Source: Bin55 sp963667455
Lineage (GTDB): Bacteria; Pseudomonadota; Gammaproteobacteria; Pseudomonadales; Azotimanducaceae
DNA: 64,000 nt
Direction of reading: 5' to 3'
Assembly: GCA_963667455.2 (NCBI GenBank)
Contig: CAXXFR010000031.1
Span: forward strand, 62,001 to 126,000
Below the pieces are notes generated by a model that saw only the letters and a program-made list of their open reading frames with translations, was not told the origin of the DNA and searched no databases. Shown here piece after piece: positions 18,364 to 27,435 of this stretch (the first letter of the stretch is position 1; every line of letters starts with the position of its first letter). The position numbers and the translations under genes were made by a program.

Positions 18364-19201
18364 CATAGAAGGCAACGGCCCCAAGTGGCTCGAATGGCTG
18401 AACGAACGCTTCAGCAACGGTGATACGGCGAACCTGCCCCCCGAACTCAACGAAATCCTGACCGAAGCGACCGCAAGCGACTCAGTCGATCAACACACGT
18501 TGGCGATCATCAAGGGAGCGTTGCAGATGTCGAATTTGCGAGCCCGAGACATCATGGTGCCTCGCACTTCGATGATTTGCATCAACGAGAACGACACGGC
18601 CGAGCAAGTCCTAGCAACGTTTGATGCGAATCCACATTCTCGCTTTCCGGTTGTGGGCGACGACAGCAACGACATCAAGGGGATCGTTCACGCCAAGGAC
18701 ATTACTCGGGAGTTGATCAAGGAGCAAAGTTCCACGAGCATCAACTTCGACTCCATCATGCGCAAACCCAATGTCATCGCGGAGAGCAAGCCGCTGAACG
18801 AGTTGCTGCAGGAGTTTCGCACGACTCGACAACACATGGCGATCGTTGTTGACGAGTACACCCAGGTGTCCGGCCTCGCCACAATCGAAGACGTGCTCGA
18901 ACAAATCGTCGGGAGAATTGTGGACGAACACGACGCGCCCGACGAAGTCGGCATGATTGGGGAGACATCGAACGGCACCTACGTGATAAAGGGCGAAACC
19001 TCGATCAGCGAGTTCAACGAGTACTTTGAATCCAACCTTTCCGATGAAGAGTTCAACACGATCTCGGGAATCGTGGTGAGCAAGTTTGGTCGTGTTCCCG
19101 ATCTGAACGAAGAAATCGACATCGAAGACTTTCACTTTGAAGTCGCGCGGGCCGAGGAACGAAAGGTTAGTTCGTTCCGAATGACGAAGAAAACGCAATA
19201 G
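18356..19201 (+). CDS. corC: CorC/HlyC-type CBS-domain protein
   Basis: A 281-residue protein also known as YbeX, proposed to act in magnesium/cobalt efflux and in ribosome metabolism. Two CBS domains lie at about residues 60-185: RARDIMVPRTSMICI opens the first, and the second has HMAIVVDEYTQVSGLATIEDVLEQIVG. The C-terminal CorC/HlyC domain carries the FNEYF and GRVPDLNEEI segments. It overlaps ybeY by 8 bases and is followed directly by lnt. Confidence 0.92.
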   Translation: MTDIEGNGPKWLEWLNERFSNGDTANLPPELNEILTEATASDSVDQHTLAIIKGALQMSNLRARDIMVPRTSMICINENDTAEQVLATFDANPHSRFPVVGDDSNDIKGIVHAKDITRELIKEQSSTSINFDSIMRKPNVIAESKPLNELLQEFRTTRQHMAIVVDEYTQVSGLATIEDVLEQIVGRIVDEHDAPDEVGMIGETSNGTYVIKGETSISEFNEYFESNLSDEEFNTISGIVVSKFGRVPDLNEEIDIEDFHFEVARAEERKVSSFRMTKKTQ

Positions 19202-19209
19202 AAAGTCCA

Positions 19210-20775
19210 ATTCTCATTCGGTATCTGCTGGCTCTCGCTGCAGGTGCCTTCTATCCGCTCGCATTTGCGCCCTTCGGCGTGTGGCCGCTTGCCATTGCTT
19301 CGGTGATCGGACTCCTCTATTGCTTGAACGTCCAACGACCCTTCCACCAAATCGGCTTCGTTGGGGTCTTTGCAATCGCTCTGTTCGGCGTCGGTACTTC
19401 ATGGACCTACGAGGGAATCATCAGTCTCGGCGATGTCGATCCAACAGTGGCGGTCGGGCTCGTCGCGCTGTTTGTCGTCGTTTACGCCGCTTTCTTCACG
19501 GTCGTACTGAACGTGGTTCATTTCGCCATAAGCAGGGTATGGCGCACATTGTTCAAACAGGTGCCCACGGGCGTGCACTTTCTCGGTTGGTGTGCAGGTT
19601 GGCTAGTCTTCGAAACCACCAACTACATAACGTTTCTTGATTCCTCATTTCCATGGTTGCACCTCGGCTATGCCTTCACGGACACTTGGCTTGTCGGTCT
19701 AGCTGCACTTGGGGGCGTATCTCTAGTCGCTACCGGCGCATTGCTAACAGCGGTGGGACTGCTTCGACTGCAAACACTCCGTCAATGGAGCCTGTTGCTG
19801 ATAGGAATTCCATGGATTGCCGGTGCATTCGCAATTCAGCACGACTGGACCGAAGCTGGAGAAGATGTCAACGTCGCGCTTGTGCAACCGAATGTGACGT
19901 TAGCAGAGAAGTTTGAAGAAGGAGGTCTTGAACTTGCTTGGGACTCCCACATACGGCTTAGCGCTGAGGCAGCCGCCGCCGACCTTGTAATCTGGCCGGA
20001 AGGTTCGTTGCCAGCCCGCGTCCACCAGATACAGGGTGACTTGCACAGCCTCGCCAACTTGCTCGGCACCACGATTGTCCTAGGTGCTTACGTTGAGGAA
20101 GAACAGCGGGGAGAGAAGCGAATCTATAACGGTGTCATCGCCTACCAACCACAAGAACCTGACGCGCCGATGTTCCTCAAGACAAAGCTCGTGCCGTTCG
20201 GCGAGTACACACCGTTCGCATGGTTGGTTCAGCCTATCCGCGAGCAGATGGAGATTAAGTACTCCGATTTGAGTCCTGGACACGAAGCCCAACCCTCCAT
20301 CAGTATCGATTGTTGTACGTTCAGCGTCAGTGTGTGCTATGAAATCGCATTTCCGTTTCTCATCGCGGAACGATCACACAAGACGGATTTCCTCGTTGCA
20401 GTAAGCGAGGACGGTTGGTTTGGAAACTCTCTCGGGCCGGCACAACACATGCAAATCGCACGTATGAGGGCGATCGAAACAGGCCGTTACATCGTTCGAG
20501 CAACGAGCAGCGGAATCACCGGAGTCATCGATCCGAAAGGAAGGCTAGTTGAAACCTTGCCTCAATTCGAAGCCGACGTGTTGCAAACCAACATTTTTAA
20601 AATGACTGGTGCAACTCCGTTCAGTTCCTTTGGAGTCTTAGTGTCGGTCATGGCACCCTTCTTCACTGCCATTCTGGCGGCTCTGGGGCTACCGTTGATG
20701 TATTGGCTAATCGGTCTAGTGGGAAGACGCAGCGGAACGGAAGGAACGGACGAAAATGACAGCGGAGAGGAGTAG
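19210..20775 (+). CDS. lnt: Apolipoprotein N-acyltransferase
   Basis: Adds the third acyl chain to outer-membrane lipoproteins at the inner membrane. The nitrilase-type catalytic triad is visible: Glu in IWPEGSLPA, Lys in LKTKLVPFGEYTPF and Cys in SVCYEIAFP; about six membrane helices precede it. The first conventional start is a GTG at 19279, but homology clearly begins earlier, with RYLLALAAGAFYPLAFAPFG, which forms the first helix. Between the in-frame stop at 19168 and 19279 only ATA (19198), ATT (19210) and CTG (19225) could start translation. ATT has AGAAAG five bases upstream and is my choice, with low certainty. Fourth gene of the phoH operon. Confidence 0.9.
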   Translation: MLIRYLLALAAGAFYPLAFAPFGVWPLAIASVIGLLYCLNVQRPFHQIGFVGVFAIALFGVGTSWTYEGIISLGDVDPTVAVGLVALFVVVYAAFFTVVLNVVHFAISRVWRTLFKQVPTGVHFLGWCAGWLVFETTNYITFLDSSFPWLHLGYAFTDTWLVGLAALGGVSLVATGALLTAVGLLRLQTLRQWSLLLIGIPWIAGAFAIQHDWTEAGEDVNVALVQPNVTLAEKFEEGGLELAWDSHIRLSAEAAAADLVIWPEGSLPARVHQIQGDLHSLANLLGTTIVLGAYVEEEQRGEKRIYNGVIAYQPQEPDAPMFLKTKLVPFGEYTPFAWLVQPIREQMEIKYSDLSPGHEAQPSISIDCCTFSVSVCYEIAFPFLIAERSHKTDFLVAVSEDGWFGNSLGPAQHMQIARMRAIETGRYIVRATSSGITGVIDPKGRLVETLPQFEADVLQTNIFKMTGATPFSSFGVLVSVMAPFFTAILAALGLPLMYWLIGLVGRRSGTEGTDENDSGEE

Positions 20776-20790
20776 CGCTCACTAAATCAT

Positions 20791-21969
20791 CTAACGACGA
20801 CGAAAGACTCTGCTCAATGCGAATATCGAGTTGACGATTCCAGTGATGATGCGAGCAGGATGCATCCTACTAGGTTTTGTAGCAAGGTACTCTGCGGCAT
20901 TGAGCTCCTCGATTGCCTTCAGATTGCGTTTCAGCCCTTCGATGATGAGGTCATTGCTTCGGTCAACCGAGAGATCCAGTTCACCGCTCACAACTATTAC
21001 CGTAAGCAAGCAGGTTAGAGTCGCTCGGCGGTAGAGTTCCCAGCCCACTTCAAATTCCAAATTGGTCCCAGCTTCGGCTGACACGGCTTTGCAGTACTCC
21101 TCGATTGCATCTCGTTCCACTTCCGCACGGGTTTCGGGCGTGAGACTTCCACAAAGAAAGTACGCCACATCGTAGAAACCAGTGGAGATACCAGCAACCT
21201 GCCAATCCAGCACCGTCAGTTCCCCGTCATCGCCAAAGAACATGTTGTCCAAGCGGTAATCGCCGTGCACATAGGTGAGATCTGGGACGTTGGACAGCAT
21301 CATGACTTCAACGATTCTCCGGCCAAATTCCCTCACAACCGCTTCGACATCAGGAGAGAAATGTTGGGGAAATTTCTCAATGGCGGGATCCACATTGGAT
21401 CGGTAGACGAGCTGAACGACTGCGATGCTAACTAGAGTCGAGATGTCATAGGCGCCTGCCAACTCCGGCGCGTCGGTCCGATTCCAAAATTGGCCGTGAA
21501 ATCGGCCCAATTCCTTGATCGCAAGCATCGCCTGCTCCGGTGTCGCACCATCCAATTGACTGTATGCGTTCATGCTTTGCAGATCTTCAAGCACTAGTAC
21601 AAAGAGATTGCGCTTCTTGTCGTATGCTCCGAACAGAAGCTCTGGAGATCGCATTTTCGAAGCGGGCTGGACGTTGACGTAGAAGTCGTACTCTCGGCGA
21701 TAAAGATCGAGCGTTTTGGCTAGTTTCGCGCTGGCCGGATCGTCGTTGGACGTCTTCACGACCACCGAAACGGGGAATTCAGCACCCGATGCGGTGTAAC
21801 TCAAGTGACAGCGGTAAAGATTTGCCATCAACCCGACGCCAACCCCTATTTGCTCAACAGCGACACCGTCCAGACTCTGCGAGATACCAGTGAACTTGGG
21901 CTCAAGGCAATTGGCTAGCCAATCCGTTGTGAGATCGCTTTCCTGCAACGGGATCTGGGGTTCAGTCAC
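20791..21969 (-). CDS. Aminoglycoside-phosphotransferase-like kinase
   Basis: A 392-residue protein of the APH / ecdysteroid-kinase-like group. The catalytic loop is VHGDYRLDNMFFGDDG and the metal-binding motif VLDWQVAG follows, both as in choline and aminoglycoside kinases. An N-terminal lobe with VVVKTSNDDPASAK supplies the ATP-binding Lys. Such genes in environmental bacteria often lie near acyl-CoA metabolism, but here the neighbours give no clue and the substrate is unknown. It is convergent with lnt (15 bases apart) and divergent from the SRAP gene. Confidence 0.8.
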   Translation of the reverse strand: MTEPQIPLQESDLTTDWLANCLEPKFTGISQSLDGVAVEQIGVGVGLMANLYRCHLSYTASGAEFPVSVVVKTSNDDPASAKLAKTLDLYRREYDFYVNVQPASKMRSPELLFGAYDKKRNLFVLVLEDLQSMNAYSQLDGATPEQAMLAIKELGRFHGQFWNRTDAPELAGAYDISTLVSIAVVQLVYRSNVDPAIEKFPQHFSPDVEAVVREFGRRIVEVMMLSNVPDLTYVHGDYRLDNMFFGDDGELTVLDWQVAGISTGFYDVAYFLCGSLTPETRAEVERDAIEEYCKAVSAEAGTNLEFEVGWELYRRATLTCLLTVIVVSGELDLSVDRSNDLIIEGLKRNLKAIEELNAAEYLATKPSRMHPARIITGIVNSIFALSRVFRRR

Positions 21970-21972
21970 GGT

Positions 21973-22016
21973 GTGAACTCTTCTCTTACCAGTCGTTTCA
22001 TTATGGTAAAGTTCAC
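21973..22016. promoter_or_regulatory. Nested inverted repeats in a divergent promoter region
   Basis: TTACCA (21986-21991) and TGGTAA (22004-22009) are perfect inverted repeats 12 bases apart, and outside them GTGAACT (21973-21979) pairs with AGTTCAC (22010-22016). The element lies 3 bases upstream of the kinase start codon, between the divergent kinase and SRAP genes. This is a plausible operator; the regulator is unknown. Confidence 0.4.
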
Positions 22017-22097
22017 AGCGATTTCCGGTCGAGCCAAATTTGCTTCAACCGGACCTTCGAAACTGCATTTAACTGTCCCTTCAGAGAGCAAAAATCG

Positions 22098-22793
22098 ATG
22101 TGTGGCCGCTTCACACAACAGCTGACTTGGAGCGAGCTGCACGCTCTATACGCACTTGCAACACTGCGTGAGTCATTCGAAGTCCAGCCCCGCTACAACG
22201 GTGCCCCGACACAGCAGTTCGCGGTGTGTCGTGTGGACAACGACGGTGGGAAGGAAATCGCATCTCTTCGTTGGGGTCTTGTGCCGTTCTGGGCACAAGA
22301 TCGCAAAATCGGATCGAAGCTTACCAACGCACGAGCGGAAACAGCCCACTCCAAGCCTTCGTTCCGCGCCGCCTTTCGCGCTCGTCGATGCTTGATTCCT
22401 GCCAATGGGTGGTTCGAGTGGTCTCGAGTTGGCAGTCGAAAACAACCTTACTTCATTGCATCAGCCGATGAAGAGCCGGTTTCATTCGCCGGATTGTGGG
22501 AGACTTGGGACAAGGACGACGAACCGATCGAAACATTTACGATCATTACGACCGAAGCGAGTCCGGAGCTAGCTGAAGTTCATCATCGACAGCCAGCCAT
22601 CATTGCTCCCAATCAGGTTGACGAATGGTTGGATCCAGCAGTCTCTCAACCTCGACTGCGAAGTCTAGCCAACGATTCGAAAGGCGGACCCTTCAGGTAC
22701 CACAGTGTCAGCACCTTGGTTAACAACGTGCGCAACGATACGCCTGAAATTCTCGAACCGCTGTCAGAACAAGGATTACTCGGGTCGCTCTGA
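22098..22793 (+). CDS. yedK: SRAP domain protein (YedK/HMCES type)
   Basis: Covalently traps abasic sites in single-stranded DNA. The protein is 231 residues, the normal size. Cys2 in MCGRFTQ is the residue that forms the thiazolidine cross-link. NARAETAHSKPSFRAAF and CLIPANGWFEW, and the catalytic His in the VHHRQPAII stretch, are all conserved family motifs. The start at MCGRF is unambiguous, since the initiator Met must be removed to expose Cys2. I see no SOS box upstream. Confidence 0.93.
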   Translation: MCGRFTQQLTWSELHALYALATLRESFEVQPRYNGAPTQQFAVCRVDNDGGKEIASLRWGLVPFWAQDRKIGSKLTNARAETAHSKPSFRAAFRARRCLIPANGWFEWSRVGSRKQPYFIASADEEPVSFAGLWETWDKDDEPIETFTIITTEASPELAEVHHRQPAIIAPNQVDEWLDPAVSQPRLRSLANDSKGGPFRYHSVSTLVNNVRNDTPEILEPLSEQGLLGSL

Positions 22794-22801
22794 CTTAGTC
22801 C

Positions 22802-24463
22802 CTAGCCCCCGCCTGACAAAAGGTCTCGGTATTGAGAGAACTGTGTGTCTTGCCGTGTAATGATTTCGATAACCATCGTTCTTCCTTCCGCATTCTCGTT
22901 CTTAGCCCTCTTGAGCGCGGACTGGATTCGTTCCGGCGTTTGTACGACCTCTCCTTGCGCTCCTAGAGCTTTGGCCATGTCGGCGTAGTCGCCTGTTTGG
23001 TTGCCCACGCCATACTCCTTCATCGCGGTTGGCAACTTCTTGTCGTAGCCACCCATCGTTCCGTTGTTCACGATGATTGAAGTTATGGGCACTTCTGCTC
23101 GAACGGCCGTCTCGATCTCCGTACCCGTGTGTCCAAAGGCCAGATCTCCCATGAAGTTCATACAGAATTTATCTGGACTGGCGAGTTTTGCTCCGATGGC
23201 AAGTGGGATTCCGTATCCCAAGTGCGTGGTTTTGCCCCATCCAATGTAGCCGAAGGGCGTCGTTGCTCGATAGAACGGCATGATTTGATCACGTGGATTG
23301 CCTGCATCGTGCGTGACGATCGAGTTTGCGTGATCCAGGGTGCGATTGATCTCTCTGATTACTCGATATGGATTGATGGGAATCTCGTCCGAATTTAGCT
23401 TTTCTGCCCACTCTTCAAGCCACGAATTTCTGCATTCGGCAATCGCCGACTTCAACGTTTGGTCATCCGGTCTTCCGTTGTCGCCCACTTGTGCCTTGAG
23501 TTCGTCAATCAACCGTTCAAGAGTAAGCTTGGCATCGCCCACAAGACCCAGATCCACGTCGTAGTCCTTGTTGATGTCTTCGGCAGAAATCGTGGAATGA
23601 ATGAGAGTCTTGCCGCCGGGGATCTCCAATCCAAATCCCGTTCGAGTCAATCCAGAACCAATTGCCAGAACCACGTCTGACTTGCCTAACCGCTGAAACA
23701 CGGTCTTGGGAGCAGTCCGATTCGCCGAGCCGAGAGCAAGAGGATGCTTATCGGGGAAAGCACTCTTGGCTTGCATCGTGGTTATGACGGGAATCTGTGC
23801 GAGATTAACGAAGTCGAGCAGTTGTTCGGTGGCATCTGCATACAGAACGCCCTGTCCGACCCAAAGCACCGGGTTCTTGGCATTCAGCAACAACGAAACC
23901 GCATCCTTCACGTCGTTGCGGTTGGGTTCCGATCGCAATCTCTGAGGAACTCGATAGCTTGCCGCACCATTTGGTACTTCCTGTCCCATCACATCCCCGT
24001 GCATCTCGACGACCACCGGACCGGGCCGACCTTGTTTGAGCATGTGAAACGCCCGGCGCATTTCGCGGGCGGTGCGATTGGGTTGATCGATCGACACGGC
24101 GAGTTTGGATACGTGCTCGTAGTTTCTCGCAGCAGAAAAATTCGGCTTGATGTCGTAGCGGCCGACACCGCTTCCGCCAGGCAAGAACAGCACGGGAACG
24201 GCATCGCCCCAGGCTTGAGCGATCGCGCCAAAGGAGTTTTCCACGCCTGGTCCTGATTGTGACACGAAGACTCCGACCTTCTTCCCGCCCATCGTGCGTG
24301 CATAGCCGTCCGCTGCATTGATGCCGCCACGCTCTTGTCGAAAGACAATAGGGCGAATGGACTTGCGAGCGGCGGCTTCGATCAACGGGTTGTCGGGGAA
24401 GCATGCGATCCAATCCACACCTTCTTGCTTCAAGCACTGGGCAACCAGCTCATAACCATTCAT
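22802..24463 (-). CDS. Thiamine-diphosphate-dependent enzyme, acetolactate-synthase-like
   Basis: A 553-residue enzyme with the three-domain layout of the acetolactate synthase / benzoylformate decarboxylase superfamily. The N-terminal pyrimidine domain has the activating Glu in FRQERGGINAADGYAR (residue 44) and SQSGPGVENSFG. The C-terminal pyrophosphate domain has GDLAFGHTGTEIETA and VNNGTMGG for diphosphate and magnesium binding. No regulatory small subunit gene is adjacent, so a catabolic decarboxylase or carboligase is as likely as amino-acid synthesis. The substrate is unknown. It converges on the SRAP gene with 8 bases between. Confidence 0.85.
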   Translation of the reverse strand: MNGYELVAQCLKQEGVDWIACFPDNPLIEAAARKSIRPIVFRQERGGINAADGYARTMGGKKVGVFVSQSGPGVENSFGAIAQAWGDAVPVLFLPGGSGVGRYDIKPNFSAARNYEHVSKLAVSIDQPNRTAREMRRAFHMLKQGRPGPVVVEMHGDVMGQEVPNGAASYRVPQRLRSEPNRNDVKDAVSLLLNAKNPVLWVGQGVLYADATEQLLDFVNLAQIPVITTMQAKSAFPDKHPLALGSANRTAPKTVFQRLGKSDVVLAIGSGLTRTGFGLEIPGGKTLIHSTISAEDINKDYDVDLGLVGDAKLTLERLIDELKAQVGDNGRPDDQTLKSAIAECRNSWLEEWAEKLNSDEIPINPYRVIREINRTLDHANSIVTHDAGNPRDQIMPFYRATTPFGYIGWGKTTHLGYGIPLAIGAKLASPDKFCMNFMGDLAFGHTGTEIETAVRAEVPITSIIVNNGTMGGYDKKLPTAMKEYGVGNQTGDYADMAKALGAQGEVVQTPERIQSALKRAKNENAEGRTMVIEIITRQDTQFSQYRDLLSGGG

Positions 24464-24562
24464 TGTGATTGTTCTCCAAATTGCTATACGTCAAGCATCA
24501 TCGACGTCCTCGGATGTTCCGAGAGTTCCGATTCTGTTGCAACACGCCGAAACAACGCTGGG

Positions 24563-24772
24563 CTAGATGTCGAGACTCCAAACCAGGATGTTGGCTCCGA
24601 GGTAAAAGACCAGAGTGCCGCTCTCGGCTTGCCAGATGTTCAAGTCAGCAAAGGAAGTAACCAGCGCGTAGGCACCCCCAACCATACACGCCACTCCAAC
24701 TACCATCCACAGATATCTAAATCGCAAGAGTCGGACGACTGCACAGAGGGCTACAACGAAGCTCACGGACAT
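24563..24772 (-). CDS. Possible small membrane protein
   Basis: A frame of about 69 residues from the ATG at 24772 (another start lies 9 codons earlier). It has two or three hydrophobic stretches, FVVALCAVVRLL, LWMVVGVACMVGGAYALV and TLVFYLGANILVW, which fits a small inner-membrane protein. No family is recognised. It lies 100 bases upstream of the thiamine-diphosphate enzyme on the same strand. Confidence 0.4.
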   Translation of the reverse strand: MSVSFVVALCAVVRLLRFRYLWMVVGVACMVGGAYALVTSFADLNIWQAESGTLVFYLGANILVWSLDI

Positions 24773-25582
24773 CGACTGCGTCTCTCGAAGTTGGCTCAAG
24801 GAAACGACTATCGCTCACTGTTCTTGACCGAATCAATTTAGCATAGTCCACGATCCAAAGACCACTCGGCACTGAATTCCGACCATTGGTGAGTCTATGC
24901 GTCCGAGGATTCCAATAGTTGTTTGAGTTCAAACTTCCTGCGGAGAATCGAATCCGCGTAACAAAAAACTCAAAGCCTCGAGAGTGGCTGACAAGGACAC
25001 AGATACCGTTCACAAGTCGATACCAGTAGCCGATCGACTGCTTTGCAATGTCGTGTACTGACAATCCGTTCGCCAATCTCGACCTCGTCTACCAATTCTG
25101 GGAAGGTGCGTTCGTTTAAGTCAGACTGACCAAAACCATTTGTTGTACAAGATCGGAGACCTAATCACAAAGTTATGCGAGGCGACCGGGAATGCCAATA
25201 GCCATCTGCGGCTTCCCTCGGGCCAGAGGTTTCCTGCCAGTTCGGGCATGAATGAAGTCTCGTGATTGCATTTTTCTTCGAATTTGTGATTTAGATGCCT
25301 TTCTGTTACCTGTGAAATGCCACGTAGCTCTCATCAAGTAACGAAGACACTGCAGGAATCCTCTGCATTACATACACCGTACTTGTGGCTAATTCGATGT
25401 ACTTAGTCAAGGGGTTGTGAAGCAGTCGGATTCAGCGGGACTTTGATCGCCTTCCTTGTTGCTTGAGAGCAATCGACCGGTCCCGATCAGCTGGTTGGGC
25501 AAGACAAAGCCATCGAGATACTTGTCTGGTTACAGGGACTGCGCATGTTTCGCTGGACAGTTTTTGCTTAAGGTTTTCCATC

Positions 25583-25741
25583 CTACAGACCCAATCGCTG
25601 CTCGGTCTCATCCAGCTCGGCGATTCTTTGCAGTTCCTCCCGCAGCAGGGAGGCTCTGCGTAGAGGATTGTAGATCAGCGTAAAGTATGCGTCGATCTTC
25701 CGGGCGGCTTCCGTCCGCGTCGCTTCGGGGACTTGGTCGTG
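25583..25741 (-). pseudogene. Remnant of a small helical protein
   Basis: On the minus strand a frame of 52 codons without a usual start codon reads like real protein: RKIDAYFTLIYNPLRRASLL followed by REELQRIAELDETEQRLGL and a stop. An ATG at 25754 lies in a neighbouring frame (MNDTTKSPKRRGRKPP), so a single indel may have separated the start from the body. No family is recognised. Confidence 0.3.
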
Positions 25742-26430
25742 TCATTCATAAGCTCTCTCCTCGTTTAAATTTTGCTTATGGACTGTCCACAAAAGCGTAC
25801 GCAAACCCGCATCCGACCGCCCAAACAAGTCGTAGCTATGAGAATGTTCCCAAGGGTCGGATAGATTGGCAAGACGTGCCTGAACAAGGATCCTCCAGAC
25901 GGCTCATTGCTTGCCAACGGGCGGGGATTCACCCAGTGCCTGGGACTAGTTTGCGTCGATTCGTCGGAACTGAACTCTGTCGTAGGGAAGCATGTTGAAC
26001 ACCTAACATATCATCTTGCTAAAATGGATCACATCATTAACGCAAAGGAGATAGACCTTAGACATTGGAGTCAATCGTCGAGACAACGCACAGCGAACAC
26101 TTGTCTCAAAGCCATTGCAACTGTGCTAGTCGCTCAAAGAACAGTCGCTGACTCTGAAAGTTCAATCAAAAATGTGCATGAATGGCCTCACATTCCACTC
26201 ACCCTTCGCCGGACATACCCGCTTGCCTCGAACGAGCACGAAGGAACACCGATCCCGAGAGTTCTTGACGCCTTGGAGAATCGTTCCCTCAGCTGAGGTG
26301 GTAAACGACCACAATGCGCACCGAACGCAGAGCACATTTTGCCTCCGTTCACTTGGGCACTCGTGGAGTTTTGCTAGACAAACGATAGGCAATCTTGCCC
26401 AGACGGGACAGTCTTATTGCCGGTTAATCA

Positions 26431-26439
26431 TGCTAGAAT
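26431..26439 (+). promoter_or_regulatory. Candidate extended -10 upstream of the methyltransferase
   Basis: TGCTAGAAT is an extended -10 element (TGn plus TAGAAT) 70 bases before the methyltransferase ATG. No good -35 is seen at the right distance. Confidence 0.3.
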
Positions 26440-26508
26440 CTGACCATCGCATGAACATTCAGCTCAAAATCAGGGATTTTGAGAATGGCACTCTGGTAGA
26501 GCACGATC

Positions 26509-27435
26509 ATGCATAAATTCATCGACTTGTTCTGTGGAATTGGAGGATTCCGTATAGCACTACAACGACAAGGAATGGATTGTGTCTTCTCATGCGACAA
26601 TGATCAACACGTCCAAGAAGCCTACGAGGCAAATTTCGGAGTCCGACCAGCTGGAGATATTACTAAAGTTAAGAACGCCAACATCCCAAGACACGATATT
26701 CTATGTGCTGGATTTCCATGCCAGCCTTTTAGTAGATCAGGAAACCGAGAAGGGTTGCGTGATCCAAGAGGAAGACTCTTTTATGAGATAGTACGAATCG
26801 CCAATTATCATAAGCCTTCCCTCCTCATACTAGAAAACGTTAAGACAATCTTAACAGTAGACGAAGGGCAGGTTCTCGGCGAAATACAAAATAGGTTGAA
26901 CAAGATAGGATACCATGTCAAGTATTCAGTACTCAATGCTGGAAATTTTGGACTTCCTCAAAAGCGAGAGCGAGTCTATTTTGTGTGCATCAAAAAGGAT
27001 TCTCGACTTTTGTATCAAGAACCTAAAGCGGTGGACTTATCTAAATTTCTTAAAGATGTGCTATTGCCCGATAAACAATGTGACGATTTGGTAGTAGTGA
27101 GGGATGATATACACATAACGAAGAACGACCCGCCCGAAGCTCCAGCACCGTTACAAATTGGTTACGTAAATAAGGGAGGCCAAGGAGAAAGAATCTATTC
27201 TGCTAATGGTCACGCCGTAACCATATCAGCAAACGGAGGGGGCATTGGGGCCCGAACAGGCTTATACTTGGTTAACGGCAGGGTACGTAAACTTCACGTA
27301 GATGAAACAAAGCTTGTCATGGGTTTCAGCACACATCATAAAGTCAGCGAAGGAATTGCAGGACTTCGCCAACTCGGTAATGCCGTAATACCGGATATGG
27401 TCCGCCACGTTTATGAGAGTGTGAGGGTAGTCTGA
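26509..27435 (+). CDS. DNA (cytosine-5) methyltransferase
   Basis: A 308-residue C5-type DNA methyltransferase. Motif I for S-adenosylmethionine is DLFCGIGG (residues 6-13), the catalytic Cys lies in PCQPFS (Cys71), motif VI is ENV (near 109), motif VIII is QKRERVYFV (near 151), and the C-terminal motif X region has LRQLGNAVIP. The target-recognition region between about 200 and 260 is short. Codons are visibly richer in A and T than in flanking genes, which suggests acquisition. Its TGA overlaps the next gene's ATG by one base, so this is the modification half of a type II system; the target sequence is unknown. Confidence 0.92.
   Translation: MHKFIDLFCGIGGFRIALQRQGMDCVFSCDNDQHVQEAYEANFGVRPAGDITKVKNANIPRHDILCAGFPCQPFSRSGNREGLRDPRGRLFYEIVRIANYHKPSLLILENVKTILTVDEGQVLGEIQNRLNKIGYHVKYSVLNAGNFGLPQKRERVYFVCIKKDSRLLYQEPKAVDLSKFLKDVLLPDKQCDDLVVVRDDIHITKNDPPEAPAPLQIGYVNKGGQGERIYSANGHAVTISANGGGIGARTGLYLVNGRVRKLHVDETKLVMGFSTHHKVSEGIAGLRQLGNAVIPDMVRHVYESVRVV

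Larger units (their letters stand above)
24800..26508. other. Gene-poor stretch with degenerate coding traces
   Basis: About 1.7 kb in which no frame convinces me. Several frames of 60-130 codons exist on both strands, but none shows a domain, a ribosome site or normal codon use. The clearest trace of former coding is the small fragment at 25583-25741. The stretch separates the housekeeping genes from the defence island and may be the worn edge of an inserted segment. Confidence 0.4.

Noticed and set aside
25907..26516. Two plus-strand frames of 114-129 codons upstream of the methyltransferase, considered as a controller gene
   Set aside because: Neither has a helix-turn-helix or a ribosome site, and codon use looks random.
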